From assembly GCA_003427395.1 (NCBI GenBank), contig BFEA01000228.1, forward strand, positions 1,415,507 through 1,447,869: a stretch of DNA of 32,363 nt. Direction: 5' to 3'. This document shows positions 18,190 to 29,662 of the stretch, in pieces (position 1 is the stretch's first letter; every line of letters begins with the position of its first letter). The stretch comes from Chara braunii (taxonomy: Eukaryota; Streptophyta; Charophyceae; Charales; Characeae). The notes under the pieces were generated by a model. It was not told the origin of the DNA. It did no database searches and worked only from the letters and a program-made list of their open reading frames with translations. The position numbers and the translations under genes are program-made.

Positions 18190-20480
18190 TTCCCTTACTT
18201 AGCCTGATTATGTCATGAAAGTCAAACTGAAAGTCAAAGTAAAGGGGGACGCAGTATATTCAGTCAAAGTATAAAAAAAAATATAGATAATGGTTATAAC
18301 AGGGTTTATAGAGGGAACGAAAAGTTACCTTACAGTTCCCTGCCTACAGAACTCCTCCTGAGTTCCAGCAGAGCTCCCACATTCAGTGGGCAGACTCCCC
18401 ACAGAGTCTTGCTGCGGTCATGCGGGTTGCAATCCTGCCTGCCGCCTTCCTCTCAGAACAGGATTAGACTTAGAGTAAGAAGGACAGAAATAAGGGGTTT
18501 CAGACTCTCGAGATACAAGAGAGGGACAACTCAACTCCCATGAGAGGGCCTGGTAATCTTCATGCGCCTGAGGGCCCCGCAATGGTAGCCAAACGCGCAG
18601 CAGCCCGTTCAGACCGAGGTCAAATCATCAGTTACTGGCTTTCTGACGACCCTCTAACTCGCGGTAATAACCTCTTTCACAAGCATGGTCGTGCCTCCTA
18701 GTCCCACTGCCTCGGTCTCCAACGACACCGTCACTTGACATTAGTGCACATCTCCCTCACACTATATCAAAATGTCGATGATGCGTAGTCAGCCCCTAGC
18801 AAAACACAGCCTACTCAGTCAACTATAGTTAAACCGCCACCTGTTGACTCCCTTTCCGCAACCAAACCACCTCCTCTGTACTCGTGGGTAAACCGTACTA
18901 ACTCAGTTTTGAATAGTGCGTGCATATTGGCCGTGCGAAACAGCAAGATGCCGCGCTAATGCCCAACACCAAACACAAGCATCACAGTGTCGTTCCTAGT
19001 AATGCTCAATGTGAAACCACAACAAAGGTTGTGATGCACAACATAGTAAGAACTCCGTGCGCGCGGCTGAGGCGCAGTGAACGCGTGACGTGTACACAAT
19101 AGGATGGTGCTTGTAAATCCGCAAACAACCACGAAGCCCAACAACTGCAATAATCTATGACGGAAATATCCCGGCCGATCCTCCTCTGATGCCTGCTGTC
19201 GTGCCCAGGTACTCAGCAGGACTAGCTATACTCAAAGACTGTAGGTGGACTCGGCACTCCAGAGTGCAACACACAGCAGTTGTACAGCGGACGACTACTA
19301 GCACACAGTTCAGGTTCCGCCACAGAGCTCAGGCTGGTCCTGCCGCAATGCCCAGTCCGGGAACAACACAGGCCTTGGGCACGTAGACTGAGCCCTCCGT
19401 TCGCCCTGGCTGAGTAACGCATCCACCCGCCGGTAAGTCCATCCGGCCCTGCAGCATCAGACGGTACTCATAGCAGCTCAAAATGCGGAGTGTCACAGTA
19501 AGTAAGCTCAAAAATCTCTCCACCTTCTACTTCTGCACCCTCCCATTCTTCCTCATTGGCATACCGCACAGCGAGCACATCAACCTGCCAAGAACCACCT
19601 ACGAAGCATGTAGGACACCGACAGCGGGGTAGTGGCGGAGCACAGACGAGGCACTCCGCACATCCAACACGGAGCAAAGCAGCACATCACCTATTTACAT
19701 CACGATCCAACACCGCAGACTGTAGGTTCCCACCACCCATTGAGCCAGAGAATCACTCCCACGAGCATCCGCCATCACCCACAGGTAACATAGACATCCC
19801 GTACCGAGCAGCCCCCCTCTCGATATGCCTGGCTTGGGGGGTGGCAGCCTCTCGATCCTGCCTCCTCCTCTGCCCAGGTAAATAACTTTTCTCTCTCTTT
19901 CTCTCTCTCCCTCCCTCTCTCTGGTAACCTGACTCACGATCACTGCTGGATTCCAGCTAACGTTTGCAATCCTACAGTTTCATGTAGGCATCCTTTGAGC
20001 AGCCTGCTAATGTGCACGACGAAAAGGAACCTCCTGCAAGAACATAGCAATGTACACTGCGACTAGCAACGGTGGACTTTCGACCGCAACAGATCCGGAT
20101 CACGACCCGAAACAAATGGCGGACACTGCCCCATACCTCAGCGAGCCCGCGCTTCAAGAAGGGTCGCATGTTTTCAAGAGAACAGAGGCCCAAAAACCGG
20201 AAAGCGGGCGAGCCCAACTTTGACTATTAACAAGCACAGTTGGTGGGACGATCAGCATCATCCTAAAGAGGGACGACTTTGGGAAGCCGAGCGGGATCTA
20301 ATCGTGGAAGGCTGCGATCAGAACGGAGGTCGTGAAAGGGTATGGGGATCAACACCGCATCTTCAATGGGCAACAATATGATCTCCTAGGTAGGAATGTT
20401 GGCGGTCAGGACGATGGGGACCTTTATGACGAGCATAATCCTGACTGAGATCGGGATGGCGACCCGTGAGGCCACAATTC

Positions 20481-20483
<3 letters not shown>
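18190..20483. other. Unrecognised repeat-like DNA
   Basis: No protein family, tRNA or rRNA is recognised. Small hairpins occur at 18350-18410 (GAACTC/GAGTTC, CCAC/GTGG, GACTC/GAGTC). A CT-rich simple stretch lies at 19889-19922. Short open frames have no domain. The stretch ends at a long poly(A), so its right part may be a retroelement whose family I cannot name. Confidence 0.4.

Positions 20484-20538
<55 letters not shown>
20484..20538 (+). repeat. 55-nt poly(A) tract
   Basis: An uninterrupted run of A, the expected 3' end of a plus-strand retroposon, preceded by ACAATTCATT. The length suggests recent insertion or slippage. Confidence 0.9.
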
Positions 20539-20539
<1 letters not shown>

Positions 20540-20629
20540 CATCTTTCCCGAGATCCTGGGAAGATACATTAGCATGCAGAAACCTTTATTTTCTCGTAGC
20601 GGCATAATCACTGCCCCAGACAAAACTTC

Positions 20630-21760
20630 ATCGTTACCAATGGATTCACGCCACTCCAGAACCCCCACCTACCATCTCAACCTGTCTGAAAAGGACCCAA
20701 AAACAATCGCTTACATCGTCTCTATTTTCCTTCTTCGTTGCCCCTCCCTCCATCTCCACGCAGCACCTTTTCCAATCCCTTTTTACTAACGTTTTGCTGA
20801 TTCTGACTTCAGAATCGGGGTCGCCAAGCCCGAAAACCCCCAATTTGAGTCCTTACTCGCCCGATTTCATCCAGAAATGGGCGAGATACATGACTCTTCT
20901 CCTTGACTTGCTCCACTTCCGCCATCCTCCGCGCANCACTTTCTTCTTCTACGCTCTACCCTACNAACCTTCTCCCAAAACCAGCCGCATANTCAGATTC
21001 GCCCTTTCTCAAAGCCCCATATTCGATCCTCTCCCCGCCTGATTTCGTCAAAAGTCGGGCAGGTTCTACACTTTTTCACCCTCACCTACTCTGCNTGCTC
21101 CCGCCATAGCCTGTATCCTCCCCGCATGTACCTCGGGCGGTAAGCCGTCCGGATTCATTCACTTATTCATCCCATTATTTCCTGCTGCCCCGTCGCCTCT
21201 TTCCATCCTCTCTACTGCGCCCGCCTGCTCAGTCCATCGCCATTCTCTTTCTGCTCAGCGTCTGCCTCCCCCTGGCATAGCTTGCTGCTTTCTTCCTTGC
21301 TTTGTGCATGCACCCGGCACAGAAGTCCATCCGGGTTCACTCACTTCGGCCATTTCTCAGGACCTCCGCTGCCCCTTTTTGCCTGCTGCTGCTAGTGCAG
21401 CCCCGCTGTCACCCAACTTTTTCTAGATGCATGGCCCCCCAATATCTGCGCCTAGGTACACTCCTCCATATGTAGCGCCCAGTCTCACCTCTCTGCCATC
21501 TTCCCTGTTGCACATGCATCCGGCGCAGAATCCCGTCCGGATTCTTCCTCCCCCGTTGCCTGCTGTTCGTCGTCCTCTGCCTCAACACCTGCTCCCACTA
21601 CCTTTGCTACCTGGTGCACTATCTGCTCGCTGCCGCCCAGCTCCTGTCTCCGCCATCGCTCTTGCTGTCTTCTTACTCCCTCCTGTGCTAGCTACTACTT
21701 CCATCTGCCCTAATATGCACACTAACCCAGGCACCGCAGTGATGGCTTTCATATCTATCG
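20630..21760. repeat. Pyrimidine-rich region with degenerate ~185-205 bp repeats
   Basis: The plus strand is strongly C+T rich. A unit containing CGCCYGATTTC (20859 and 21037) and a unit containing TGCATGYAYC and CCGGRTTC (near 21124, 21306 and 21513) recur at roughly 180-210 base intervals. Some carry a paired stem (CGCCC/GGGCG at 20859-20884). Four single n calls (20937, 20965, 20992, 21094) fall inside. No gene is recognised. Confidence 0.5.
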
Positions 21761-22974
21761 CGGGAAGATGATCTTGGAAGTTGATTTCCACTAAGGAATG
21801 AGAAACAACTTACCTCCCATATAAATCGACCTCGGGCGGTGCTACAAAGTGCCGCATGTGCTTTGCTGCTGCAGTGGCTACGATGCTGCAGTGCATGGAA
21901 GTGCTCAAGCCCACTGCTGAACCAACAGTGTGAGCCTGGGTGGAGCATGGTCCGGTGCAGATCTTGGTGGTAGTAGCAAATATTCAAATGAGAACATTGA
22001 AGACCGAAGTGGGGGGTTGTACTGTTGCAGCCCTCACCCTGTAGTGCCTTCGGCCGCGTCCCTGCTAAGGCATCAGTCACCATTTGTTGGGCCTTAGTAA
22101 GCCTGCTCACACTCAAACCTCTCACAGCAGACCATGATTGGCGGACGGTGCCCCTGCGGAGGGTCCCCACTCAGGTTTCTTCCGTCCTGTGGGCTAGTCA
22201 CTCACTGGGTCACATGCACGTCGCACTCCCTGGTCTGAGATTCAAGACGGAGGATACAAGAATTTTGTCGGGGCGACCAGAACCTCAAAAACTGAGGTGG
22301 GGGCAAGTTCCATGCAACGGCAGCCGGGACGACTTGCCGCACAGTCTGTAATGCGGCAGCCTCCTACAGGTGCCCAACTCTTGAGACCCGCTACGCCAAG
22401 GGCACGGTTCCCCATTCCTCGGGCCTCAACCTCTCACAGCAAATGTCGAGCGACGGACTGCACCCACAGGCAACCTCGCCACCTTGGTTTCTTCCTCCTC
22501 ACGGACCCGGCCCCCACCGTCCCGCATGCACGTTGAACTGTTTGGCCCGTGTTCTGACGCGGGTCAGATTTTGTCAAGGCCCCAATCACGTCGGAGTCTC
22601 GATGGGCCTACCCAAAGTCTCCGGCTGCCATATCGGCCACCGTACCCGGCGTCGGCCTCAGAACCGGTTAACAGCAAATGCGGGCGTGACAAAAAATACT
22701 AATAATAAACAGAATAATGAATAAAAATAAACGCGGGGGAACACAAAGGGGTAATGGGCCGAGGGGTCGCGCGCCCCTCTTGCCCGTGACGCCATGCATA
22801 CCCAGGCCGCGCATGGTCGCGCCTTGCCGTCAGTACCCCGCACTAACCGCTCGCCCAGTCGATGACCAAGGCTTCCTCCCGCACGCGCGCCGTCAGACGG
22901 ACGAGGTTGCATTAGTGCGACTTGCAGAAAACACGCCAAATACCAAGGGTATTTGGTACAACATCGGCCAAGCA
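21761..22974. other. Unrecognised DNA with small hairpins
   Basis: No coding domain is seen. Hairpins include ACCTCA/TGAGGT (about 22285), TGCCGCA/TGCGGCA (22335-22358), GAGGGG/CCCCTC (about 22760) and CCAAATACC/GGTATTTGG (about 22935). CAAACCTCTCACAGCA is nearly repeated at 22115 and 22425. Confidence 0.35.
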
Positions 22975-23140
22975 AAGTCCAACCACGATTGTTGAACTCG
23001 ATACTCTCAGTCAGTCAAGATGGTTTGTTCGAGGACATATTTGATCTTAGCTCAAAACCGTTGGTGGTGTCAACCTTTCCTCTCTCTTAGTTGTCGAGTT
23101 CCTCATATTCCAAAGAGTCCACAATATGTCTTTTCTACAT
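22975..23140 (+). repeat. ~170-bp dispersed repeat, copy 2
   Basis: Second copy of the family at 14427-14600, roughly 80 percent identical by eye, same orientation. A tRNA-like B-box unit follows directly. Confidence 0.8.
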
Positions 23141-23186
23141 ATACATAGCATCGAGAGAGATGCATTTGTCTTATTGTCAGAGGGTG

Positions 23187-23231
23187 CCGGTTCAAGACCT
23201 GATGCCCGTAAAATCCCGTTGGAATCCAACT
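23187..23231 (+). repeat. SINE fragment with B-box, copy 1
   Basis: GGTTCAAGACC (23189-23199) is a pol III B-box. It and the following ~35 bases are repeated essentially exactly at 23459-23502. No good A-box precedes this copy, so it appears 5'-truncated. Confidence 0.6.
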
Positions 23232-23404
23232 GAGAAATACGCCTGTGGAACCTGCGGGCAGTTGAAGTCCTGCCGTGGTGACCAGGTATAACAGCCTTGG
23301 TGTGCTATGTGAACGGAGTGTGCGTGTGTTGCTGAGTCGGCAAGGACACTACAGCCCTGGGGGTGGGCTGGATATCACTACCGGTATGGATCCAGTTTTT
23401 ATAA

Positions 23405-23502
23405 CACCTCCAAGGGTTGTAGTGGTTACGCGACTTCGTTCCTGTGGCAAAGGGTGTCGGTTCAAGACCTGATGCCCGTAAAATCCCGTTGGAATCCAAC
23501 TT
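23405..23502 (+). mobile_element. tRNA-derived SINE fragment, copy 2
   Basis: GGTTGTAGTGGTTACG (23415-23430) is A-box-like, and GGTTCAAGACC (23459-23469) is the B-box about 35 bases later, the spacing of a tRNA gene. The tail beyond the B-box matches copy 1. No poly(A) is attached. Confidence 0.6.
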
Positions 23503-23705
23503 ATTGTCATTCCAAGCAGTAAAAAGTGTTTTGTCCATCTTGAATCGTATTTGAAACCGGAACATTTTTTATTTTTATCATTCTGGGAGGATCCAAGACA
23601 TTTGTTTGTATCCTCCAATCCCCAGATGGTCATGGAACATCACAGTGCAACACAAAGTATTACATATCATTCATTCAAATTCCCATGGATAGCGCACACT
23701 TTGAT

Positions 23706-23820
23706 CTCACTTTGGTTGTTCCCTCAGCGCACCAGACCGACTAGGCAGTTGATTCCACATTCCAATCTCGCTTTGGTTGTTCGCTTAGAGCACCAGACCG
23801 CCTAGGTAGTTGATTTGTAT
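23706..23820. repeat. 61-bp tandem repeat, two units
   Basis: CTCRCTTTGGTTGTT...AGCACCAGACCGMCTAGGYAGTTGATT is present at 23706 and 23767. Read on the minus strand, TAGGCGGTCTGGTGC resembles an A-box, so the repeat may be a duplicated SINE head. Confidence 0.7.
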
Positions 23821-23851
23821 CCTAAACCCTAACACTTTTCCTGTTAAAAAA

Positions 23852-23914
23852 AAAAATGATACACAAAAGATTAACATGACCCTTGTGCAAGGATGACATG
23901 CATAAATTAAGATA
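23852..23914 (+). pseudogene. Second U6 snRNA-derived fragment
   Basis: GATACACAAAAGATTAACATG followed closely by CCCTTGTGCAAGGATGACATGCATAAATT matches the U6 region from GATACAGAGAAG to the 3' part. Most differences are C-to-T or G-to-A, as expected for methylation decay. It starts just after a 13-nt A run, covers more of U6 than the fragment at 2679, and lacks the U6 5' end and promoter. Confidence 0.75.
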
Positions 23915-24199
23915 TTGCCTGCAACATATTTCTTTTCTGGATTTTTAGGAATTTTTTTAAAGCTTGAAATCTTGCACATACAACATACCTACATTGTATT
24001 TGAATAAATCGTGTGTAGATTACATTCGTTTTATTTGAATACACAACGTCGATACGTTGCATTCGAGCATATATTCTAATATGCGAAAAAAAAAAAAAAC
24101 AACCATTTTTTAGAACCTGTATTTTTGTGCTAACTTGAATAGAATGCATTCAACAGAAGTGTTTTTTTTAGGCTACCGTACCCATCTGATTCATGCAGA

Positions 24200-24392
24200 A
24201 GATTCAAACTCGTGACCTGTTTGTCAAAAGTTATGCAACCTTACAGTATTCACCTGATCCGAGCAGGATTCAAAATCATGATTTATTTGTCAACAGATTC
24301 ATAACCTTATCGCGATTCCGACAGGATTCAAAATCATGATATGTTTCCCAACAGTTAAATGTGTGTACCATCCAGCCACATAGCCCGCATAC
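24200..24392 (-). mobile_element. tRNA-derived SINE remnant with repeated B-box arm
   Basis: On the minus strand TGGCTGGATGG (24368-24378) is an A-box and GATTTTGAATCC (24324-24335) a B-box-like sequence about 35 bases on. The GGATTCAAAATCATGA block (plus strand) recurs at 24266 and 24324, with a weaker version at 24207. The T-arm region is thus present two to three times at ~58-bp spacing. Confidence 0.5.
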
Positions 24393-25040
24393 AGCTTGAG
24401 GTTCTGACTGCTAAAATATCCCAGAGTTTTTTTCCACAAAAAAAAAAAAAAGAGGAGCACTCAAATCCGTGTCGTCTACTAGTTGCCCCGCCCACATTAA
24501 CCCCACAATAGGGGCGTGATGCCATATGTACCATTTTATTTTTTCAATTTCACGTACGGGGTACCACTTGCCATGTGTTTTCACTGTAACATAGAGAGCA
24601 ATTTTGAAAGTTATTGGAAAAAAAATAAAATGTTACCGCTTCAGGACAAAGACAAATGATACAAAGAGTCAAACTCCATGTACCTAATAGGAAAGGTGAT
24701 ATGAGCATCCCCCCTACTAGGCCCATGTGCGTCACTCCATCTATTAGTGGGGCATTGCACCTGCTGGAAACGGTTCCACCGTCCCTCAAGAGCATAAATA
24801 TATGAAAACAAGAACTTACAGGATGAATATGAACCTCTTCACCCTAGAGAGGGTGTCGGATCTAACCATTCTATCTAGTTTGTTCACCCTATCATTCGAC
24901 AACTTTTAACAATAACCAAGACCAAACCAAGATTTGGGTACTAAAGACAATAAAGACAAGGGGAAAGGATATGGGAAGTCCATAACATAACACATGATTA
25001 TAAAAGGGCCCACATTTGTCTAGTCCCCAAACACCACTCA
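24393..25040. other. Unassigned AT-rich DNA
   Basis: Contains a short A run near 24439 and the repeat fragment at 24720-24785 shared with 10800-10870. No gene is seen. Confidence 0.4.
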
Positions 25041-25049
25041 ATAATCCTT

Positions 25050-27560
25050 GCAAATCTTTTCATTATCCTCTTCCGTGGCCCCTTCCCACTTTACCCTTCC
25101 CGGTTTCCCTCCTTGGTTTCCACCAAGCCAACAACGACTGAGGTTTTGGATGTGTTTGAGGATTTTAGCACGAATAGATAGACATTTTATTTTTTATTTT
25201 TTACTTTCCCATTCAGTTGAGATATGTATTGTAATCCGTTGTTTGATGGCATCAGTGAATTTTGGGTATCTAGCCGAACACTATCCCACTCATGGGCACA
25301 TCTCCTCATCCAGATAGCCCATAGATGCTCGCCTCCCTATAATGAAAAGGTTTTGAACGAAGTTATCATAATGATTTTATATCTTGGATTCCATCATAAT
25401 CGTTTTTCATCCCTATGGTTATGGGATTTGAGGTCCGAACTAACTCCAGATACATCACACCATCTCCATAACCCAACGGATCTTGGGTACTGTAAGAAGG
25501 CATGCTCAATTCTTTCACGAACAATCTACTTGAAAAGGACGTCCTACAAAATTTACACCAATGGACGATGGACGACGATTCCGTTGTGTTCCCAGGAGTT
25601 TATCAACCAATCATTGGTAGAGAGAAAACAACGTTCAATCTCCCATTGCATTGAGTTTATCTTTGTTGGTTTGGATTTGATGATATTAAATAATTTGATT
25701 GGTCTAAGATCGCCCCTCTTTATGTTGAGGTGCATTTGCAATTCACTCTGTCTTTTGGATTAACCATTACACGAAGCATGAGGTATGTGGATTCCACGGT
25801 CAATTTTGTATAGGGTCCGATTGTAAGTTTTACGTCTACCCCTTTTAGAGCTTCAAGTCCAATTAGCAGGATCAAGGACCAAATGGGAGATAGAGGTTGT
25901 TCGTTCGAAGGCAATCCATGAATTGTTTCAGCATAATGCCCTGATTCTATTTTGGTCGTTTCAAACGTGACCTCCCCGTGAGGGACATGGAATGATCAAT
26001 AGGGCTCTGTCATTTCGTGGATGTCAACAGTTGAGGTTTTCCCATTAAGTATCAAACTGCACTTGTGGTCACGCCCAAGGTGGTGCACGGAGTGAAAACA
26101 ACTACCTCGTCATTCCAGCTATTGGTAGCATGTCCAGCAGCTGGGGCGGTACATGTCCCGACCACCAAATTTTTCATGTCGGTTCCCGCCCCCCTCCAAG
26201 CTTGCCAAAGTTTGGCGCAGGGGCAAATCAGGGTTGAAAAAAAAATATTCTGAGGTACTAGTGGTTTAAAGGCTAGCCATTGGTCCTTGCATTTAAGTAT
26301 TATAATTCTAAACACCTGATCACGTTTGACCCATCAGCTTTCCTTGGTGTAACTTTCCACTAGCCGATTATTTTGACTAAGAACAAACAAGGAAAGGATA
26401 ATGGATCTATCTTTTTCTAACACAACCATATTACCTACTTGTTGGAGGTCCCCCTGAATGGCAACCCAATCACTCTTCTTGAACCGAGGACCTTTTATAA
26501 GGATCTTGACCCATTCTAATGGAATAGATTGAATACTTGTATCTAGTATCTTTGTTGTTTTCCTACAATAGCGTAGGCTAGGCAAGAGGTTAGGAGGAAC
26601 ATACCAGTCCTGAACTTTTGGGTTTGAGATATCCCTAACCCTAAGGATTTCGTTTTTTATCCAACCCCGCCAAGGAGAATCCATACAATACATCCCTTGA
26701 GAGTCAGTGTTCCATCCATTGTTGAAGAGGGGTTGTTGGTAAACCTTTTCCCAACGATTAGGAAAAATCTTATCAGGTAGTGATATTTTTCACCAAGTCT
26801 TGAGCAAATCAGGCCAAAAGGGGACATTTTTAATGTCCATCCTTATGACTTGACGATGTAGCTCTGGTACCTGAATTGAAGATTGTACTCTACCTCCTAG
26901 GATTGACTAGTAACGATTTTCCAAACCAACTCACTGGATCCGTCCCCTTCGGAATGTCTTGAGCTACTTGCAAAATATGTTCCTCGGCTAGGGCTAACCA
27001 AGCGGTTTGTGGTTTGAAGAGTAGACATTTAATCCATTGAGTAAAGCGCATCATAGCTTGAGTCGATGGGTCTAATATTCCTGGTCCCCCTTTAGTCTTG
27101 GGTTGGATTACCCCTTGCCAAGTCACTGTACTTACGACGTTTTTTTGCAGTCACGATTACCTCTCTAAAGGTAGATTATTATTTGTCTTTGTCAAGATTT
27201 TAAGTACATCTTTGTCAAAAGTCCATATTGCAGATTTATACCATAGTGATGCTAGGATGACATTGTTTATGACCAAATCATTTTATTAAAGACAATTGTT
27301 TATCTTTTAATAATTTTATTTTAGCTAATGCTGATTTGTCTCACTATCAGCAGAAGATATACCAACAACAAACACTGCTGACAGTGAGATCCCGAATACT
27401 CAAATTGGGCTTTATGATGTCAACCATTCGATGCTTGGTTGTTTTGGGGGTCTCACCCCCTAATGATGTATCCACCAACCTTGTGTTTTGTCCCCCAAAT
27501 AATCCTTATGTCCGAGAGGGTGCAAAATTTATCCATTAGGCTCTTGAGTATTGTCATATT
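25050..27560 (-). pseudogene. LINE copy C, 3' half (decayed)
   Basis: This continues the minus-strand LINE that starts at 31682. Near 27560-27453, LKSLMDKFCTLSDIRIIWG matches the stretch just after the FADD box of LINE reverse transcriptases. At 27126-26890, WQGVIQPKTKGGPGILD is the W..VC.P...GGLGL.D block. At 26693-26334 there is a tryptophan-rich linker (WRGWIKNEILRV). Around 25580-25400, CKFC and, in another frame, IEHAFLQYPRS and LWRWC form the zinc-finger (zf-RVT) end. AIWMRRCAHEWDSVR (about 25300) follows. Frameshifts and stops are frequent. Same family as copy A. Confidence 0.75.
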
Positions 27561-27599
27561 GTTGAACCGGCTGACCATGACTGCACCTAGACGGACCTG

Positions 27600-28500
27600 G
27601 TACGAGTGAGGGTGATTGAACAGACGGAGGGAACACCCTGCACCTTCCAACTGACCCTCCCGCTTGCCACCCTACCGTTTGACCCTCAAGAATGGGAGTG
27701 GACGCAACCAAGTCCGACCAAACCATTCAAATTGTGGCAATATACGGTCAAACATGGCTATCGTGGGCTGCACAAATCCTGCCCGACAGAGGGACTAATC
27801 AAATGGCGACGGGAGAAAGACTCCATCCTCCCACCGAACAATGTCCGAGACTTCAGCTGTTCAAATTATAATCATATAATGCCAACTGCACACAGGCTCT
27901 CAAGTGGCAGATCCTGCGCCGATGCCTGCCCACCCCCGACTGGTTGGTCACGAGGACCGACCTTGAACAGCAAGGTCACCTCTCCCCCATTAGTCGGTAT
28001 TGCATCAGACGTTCCCAGTCGCCAGGGCCACTTTGGGACACTGCCTCCTCGGTTGCCAAATGGTTTCCCAGATATGGAGGCGGTGGGATGCGGCATGGAC
28101 CACCCTGACAGGCTCCCAGTACCCGTGGCAACCCAAACTCCAACTGTTGGGGAACCAAGCGGACATTCCTTCCAACTCGTCCCCCCCATAAGAGGAACCT
28201 CTTCCATATTACAAGATTGGAACTGTTGATAATCGCCTGGCGAGCCCGCTGTTCCTTTGAGCGTAATCAGCATACATTCGGTTTCCTACAAGCCAAAGAA
28301 CATATATCACACTATCTGACGGCTAGAATCAACGCCACATGGGATCAACTTAAGTAGCAAATACGCACCATAGAAAAGAACCTCGTCCTCACCCCACAGG
28401 TCAAGCAACAGAAGATAGTGGAAGCAAGAACTTCCTTCGCAGACGAATGGTTGGGACCGAGGAGAGCAATCGCGGAGGTGGACAAGTCACAATTAACATG
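27600..28500 (+). pseudogene. LINE copy B, C-terminal end of ORF2
   Basis: A plus-strand LINE, 5'-truncated. FKLWQYTVKHGYRGLHKS (about 27720-27775) is the F.VKSGYR.L block. In a shifted frame KWQILRRCLPTPDWLVTR follows. LGHCLLGCQMVSQIWRRW (about 28030-28085) is the zinc-finger end. LIIAWRARCSFERNQHTFGF (about 28228-28285) is the W..R...F block, interrupted later by a TAG at about 28355. The last stop is near 28499. Frameshifts separate the blocks. It is a different LINE family from A and C (better preserved, GC-richer), and its 3' UTR and poly(A) follow. Confidence 0.75.
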
Positions 28501-28641
28501 ACACAACTGGTGGAGGAACGAGCATACTTGGTCCTTCAAACCCTCATCACGCTTCTCTATCCCCTGTGCAGCTACTCCTCATCCTTCGTCATCATCCCGA
28601 TGTAGTCTCCCCCCTCCCCCTCCTCCACAGGAGAGCGGCGA

Positions 28642-28945
28642 GCCAACAAAGCTACATAGAGCGTCACGGGCAGACCTCAAGATGATTGAGGTTTAGAAGA
28701 TCGGAACAGCAAGACGACCTGCATCCCGATGTGTGAGAAACGACAATAAAGGGCGACAGAAGGGATGAGTGGAAGATTCGGAGGAAGCCACAAGCCAACA
28801 AAGCTGCGGAGAGCACCACGGGCAGACCTCAAGATGATTGAGGTTTAGAATATTGGAACGGCAATACGCCCTGCATCCCGGTGTGTGAGAAACGACAACG
28901 AAGGGCGGTACAAAGGACGAGTGGAGGATTCAGAGGTTCTGATAA
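28642..28945 (+). repeat. 152-bp tandem repeat, two units, LINE B 3' UTR
   Basis: Units start at GCCAACAAAGCT (28642 and 28794) and share CACGGGCAGACCTCAAGATG and GTGTGAGAAACGACAA. They are roughly 85-90 percent identical. Confidence 0.85.
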
Positions 28946-29076
28946 AGGGACGCACGCAAAGCAACAAAAAACTGGAGGATAGCGGGAACCATATCATTGC
29001 ACGACGCCATTTTTTTTTTTTTTCTTTCTCTAATATCACAGAGAGAGTTTATGCGCTTAAAGGGTTTCAAAGCGAT

Positions 29077-29327
29077 AGCACACAGCAAAAATGAACGGAG
29101 GGGCTGCAGAACAAGACTCTTTCATTTTGTCAATGGTACTCCAAGAGGGAACGACGGACTGTATGGTAAGGCGCATAGCCTCAGATAGGGTTAGGGGCTT
29201 AAAAAGTTTAAGGGTTTAAAGAGACAGCACACAGCAACATTGAACAAGAGGGGCTGCAGAACGGAGCTGTTTTATTTTGTCAAGGGTGCTCCAAGAGGGG
29301 ATGGGTAAAATCAGCAGCTCCAGAGGG
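29077..29327 (+). repeat. 149-bp tandem repeat, two units
   Basis: Units start at AGCACACAGCAA (29077 and 29226) and share GAGGGGCTGCAGAAC, ATTTTGTCAA and GCTCCAAGAGGG (GTACTCC in the first). The doublet lies just before the poly(A), so it is probably the end of the LINE B 3' UTR. Confidence 0.85.
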
Positions 29328-29348
29328 AAAAAAAAAGAAGAAAAAAGA
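29328..29348 (+). repeat. Poly(A) tail of LINE B
   Basis: A9 GAAG A6 directly after the tandem 3' UTR repeats. LINE C sequence resumes on the minus strand immediately beyond it. Confidence 0.7.
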
Positions 29349-29458
29349 ACGTAGAATATCTACCCACGGCCGAAAGCAAGGACCAAAGTTGAACTTCTCT
29401 AAGCATTTATCCAAAACGAATCAATCTACATGATCATAGACTTTTTCAAAGGCTATGA
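29349..29458 (-). pseudogene. LINE copy C, start of the palm domain
   Basis: FIAFEKVYDHVD followed by a stop and DKCLEKFNFGPCFRPWVDIL is the DFEKAYDRVDW...L...GFG..F..W block of LINE reverse transcriptase. It is bounded on one side by LINE B's poly(A) and on the other by the MITE insertion. The blocks expected next (RQGDPLSP, FADD) are missing from the window. Confidence 0.8.
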
Positions 29459-29662
29459 AATAAAGGTTGCGTTATGTTTGAATTATCTAAAAAACTAAGC
29501 TACCAGAGTGGCCCGGGGTCACTTGCCCGCCCGGGCAAAAAACAATTAAAAAATAAAAAAAATAAAGGTTGCGTTATGTTTGAATTATCTAAAAAACTAA
29601 GCTACCAGAGTGGCCCGGGGTCACTTGCCCGCCCGGGCAAAAAACAATTAAAAAATAAAAAA
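29459..29662. repeat. 102-bp tandem duplication across a MITE junction
   Basis: 29459-29560 and 29561-29662 are essentially identical. Each unit contains LINE C flank (AAAGGTTGCGTTATG) plus the first ~65 bases of the MITE. The duplication therefore arose after the MITE inserted. The period is 34 codons, so a repeated peptide appears in an otherwise meaningless plus-strand frame. Confidence 0.9.

Noticed and set aside
21427-21771. 114-codon proline- and leucine-rich frame
   Set aside because: Explained by pyrimidine-rich composition (CCT, CTC, TCC codons), with no motif or start context.
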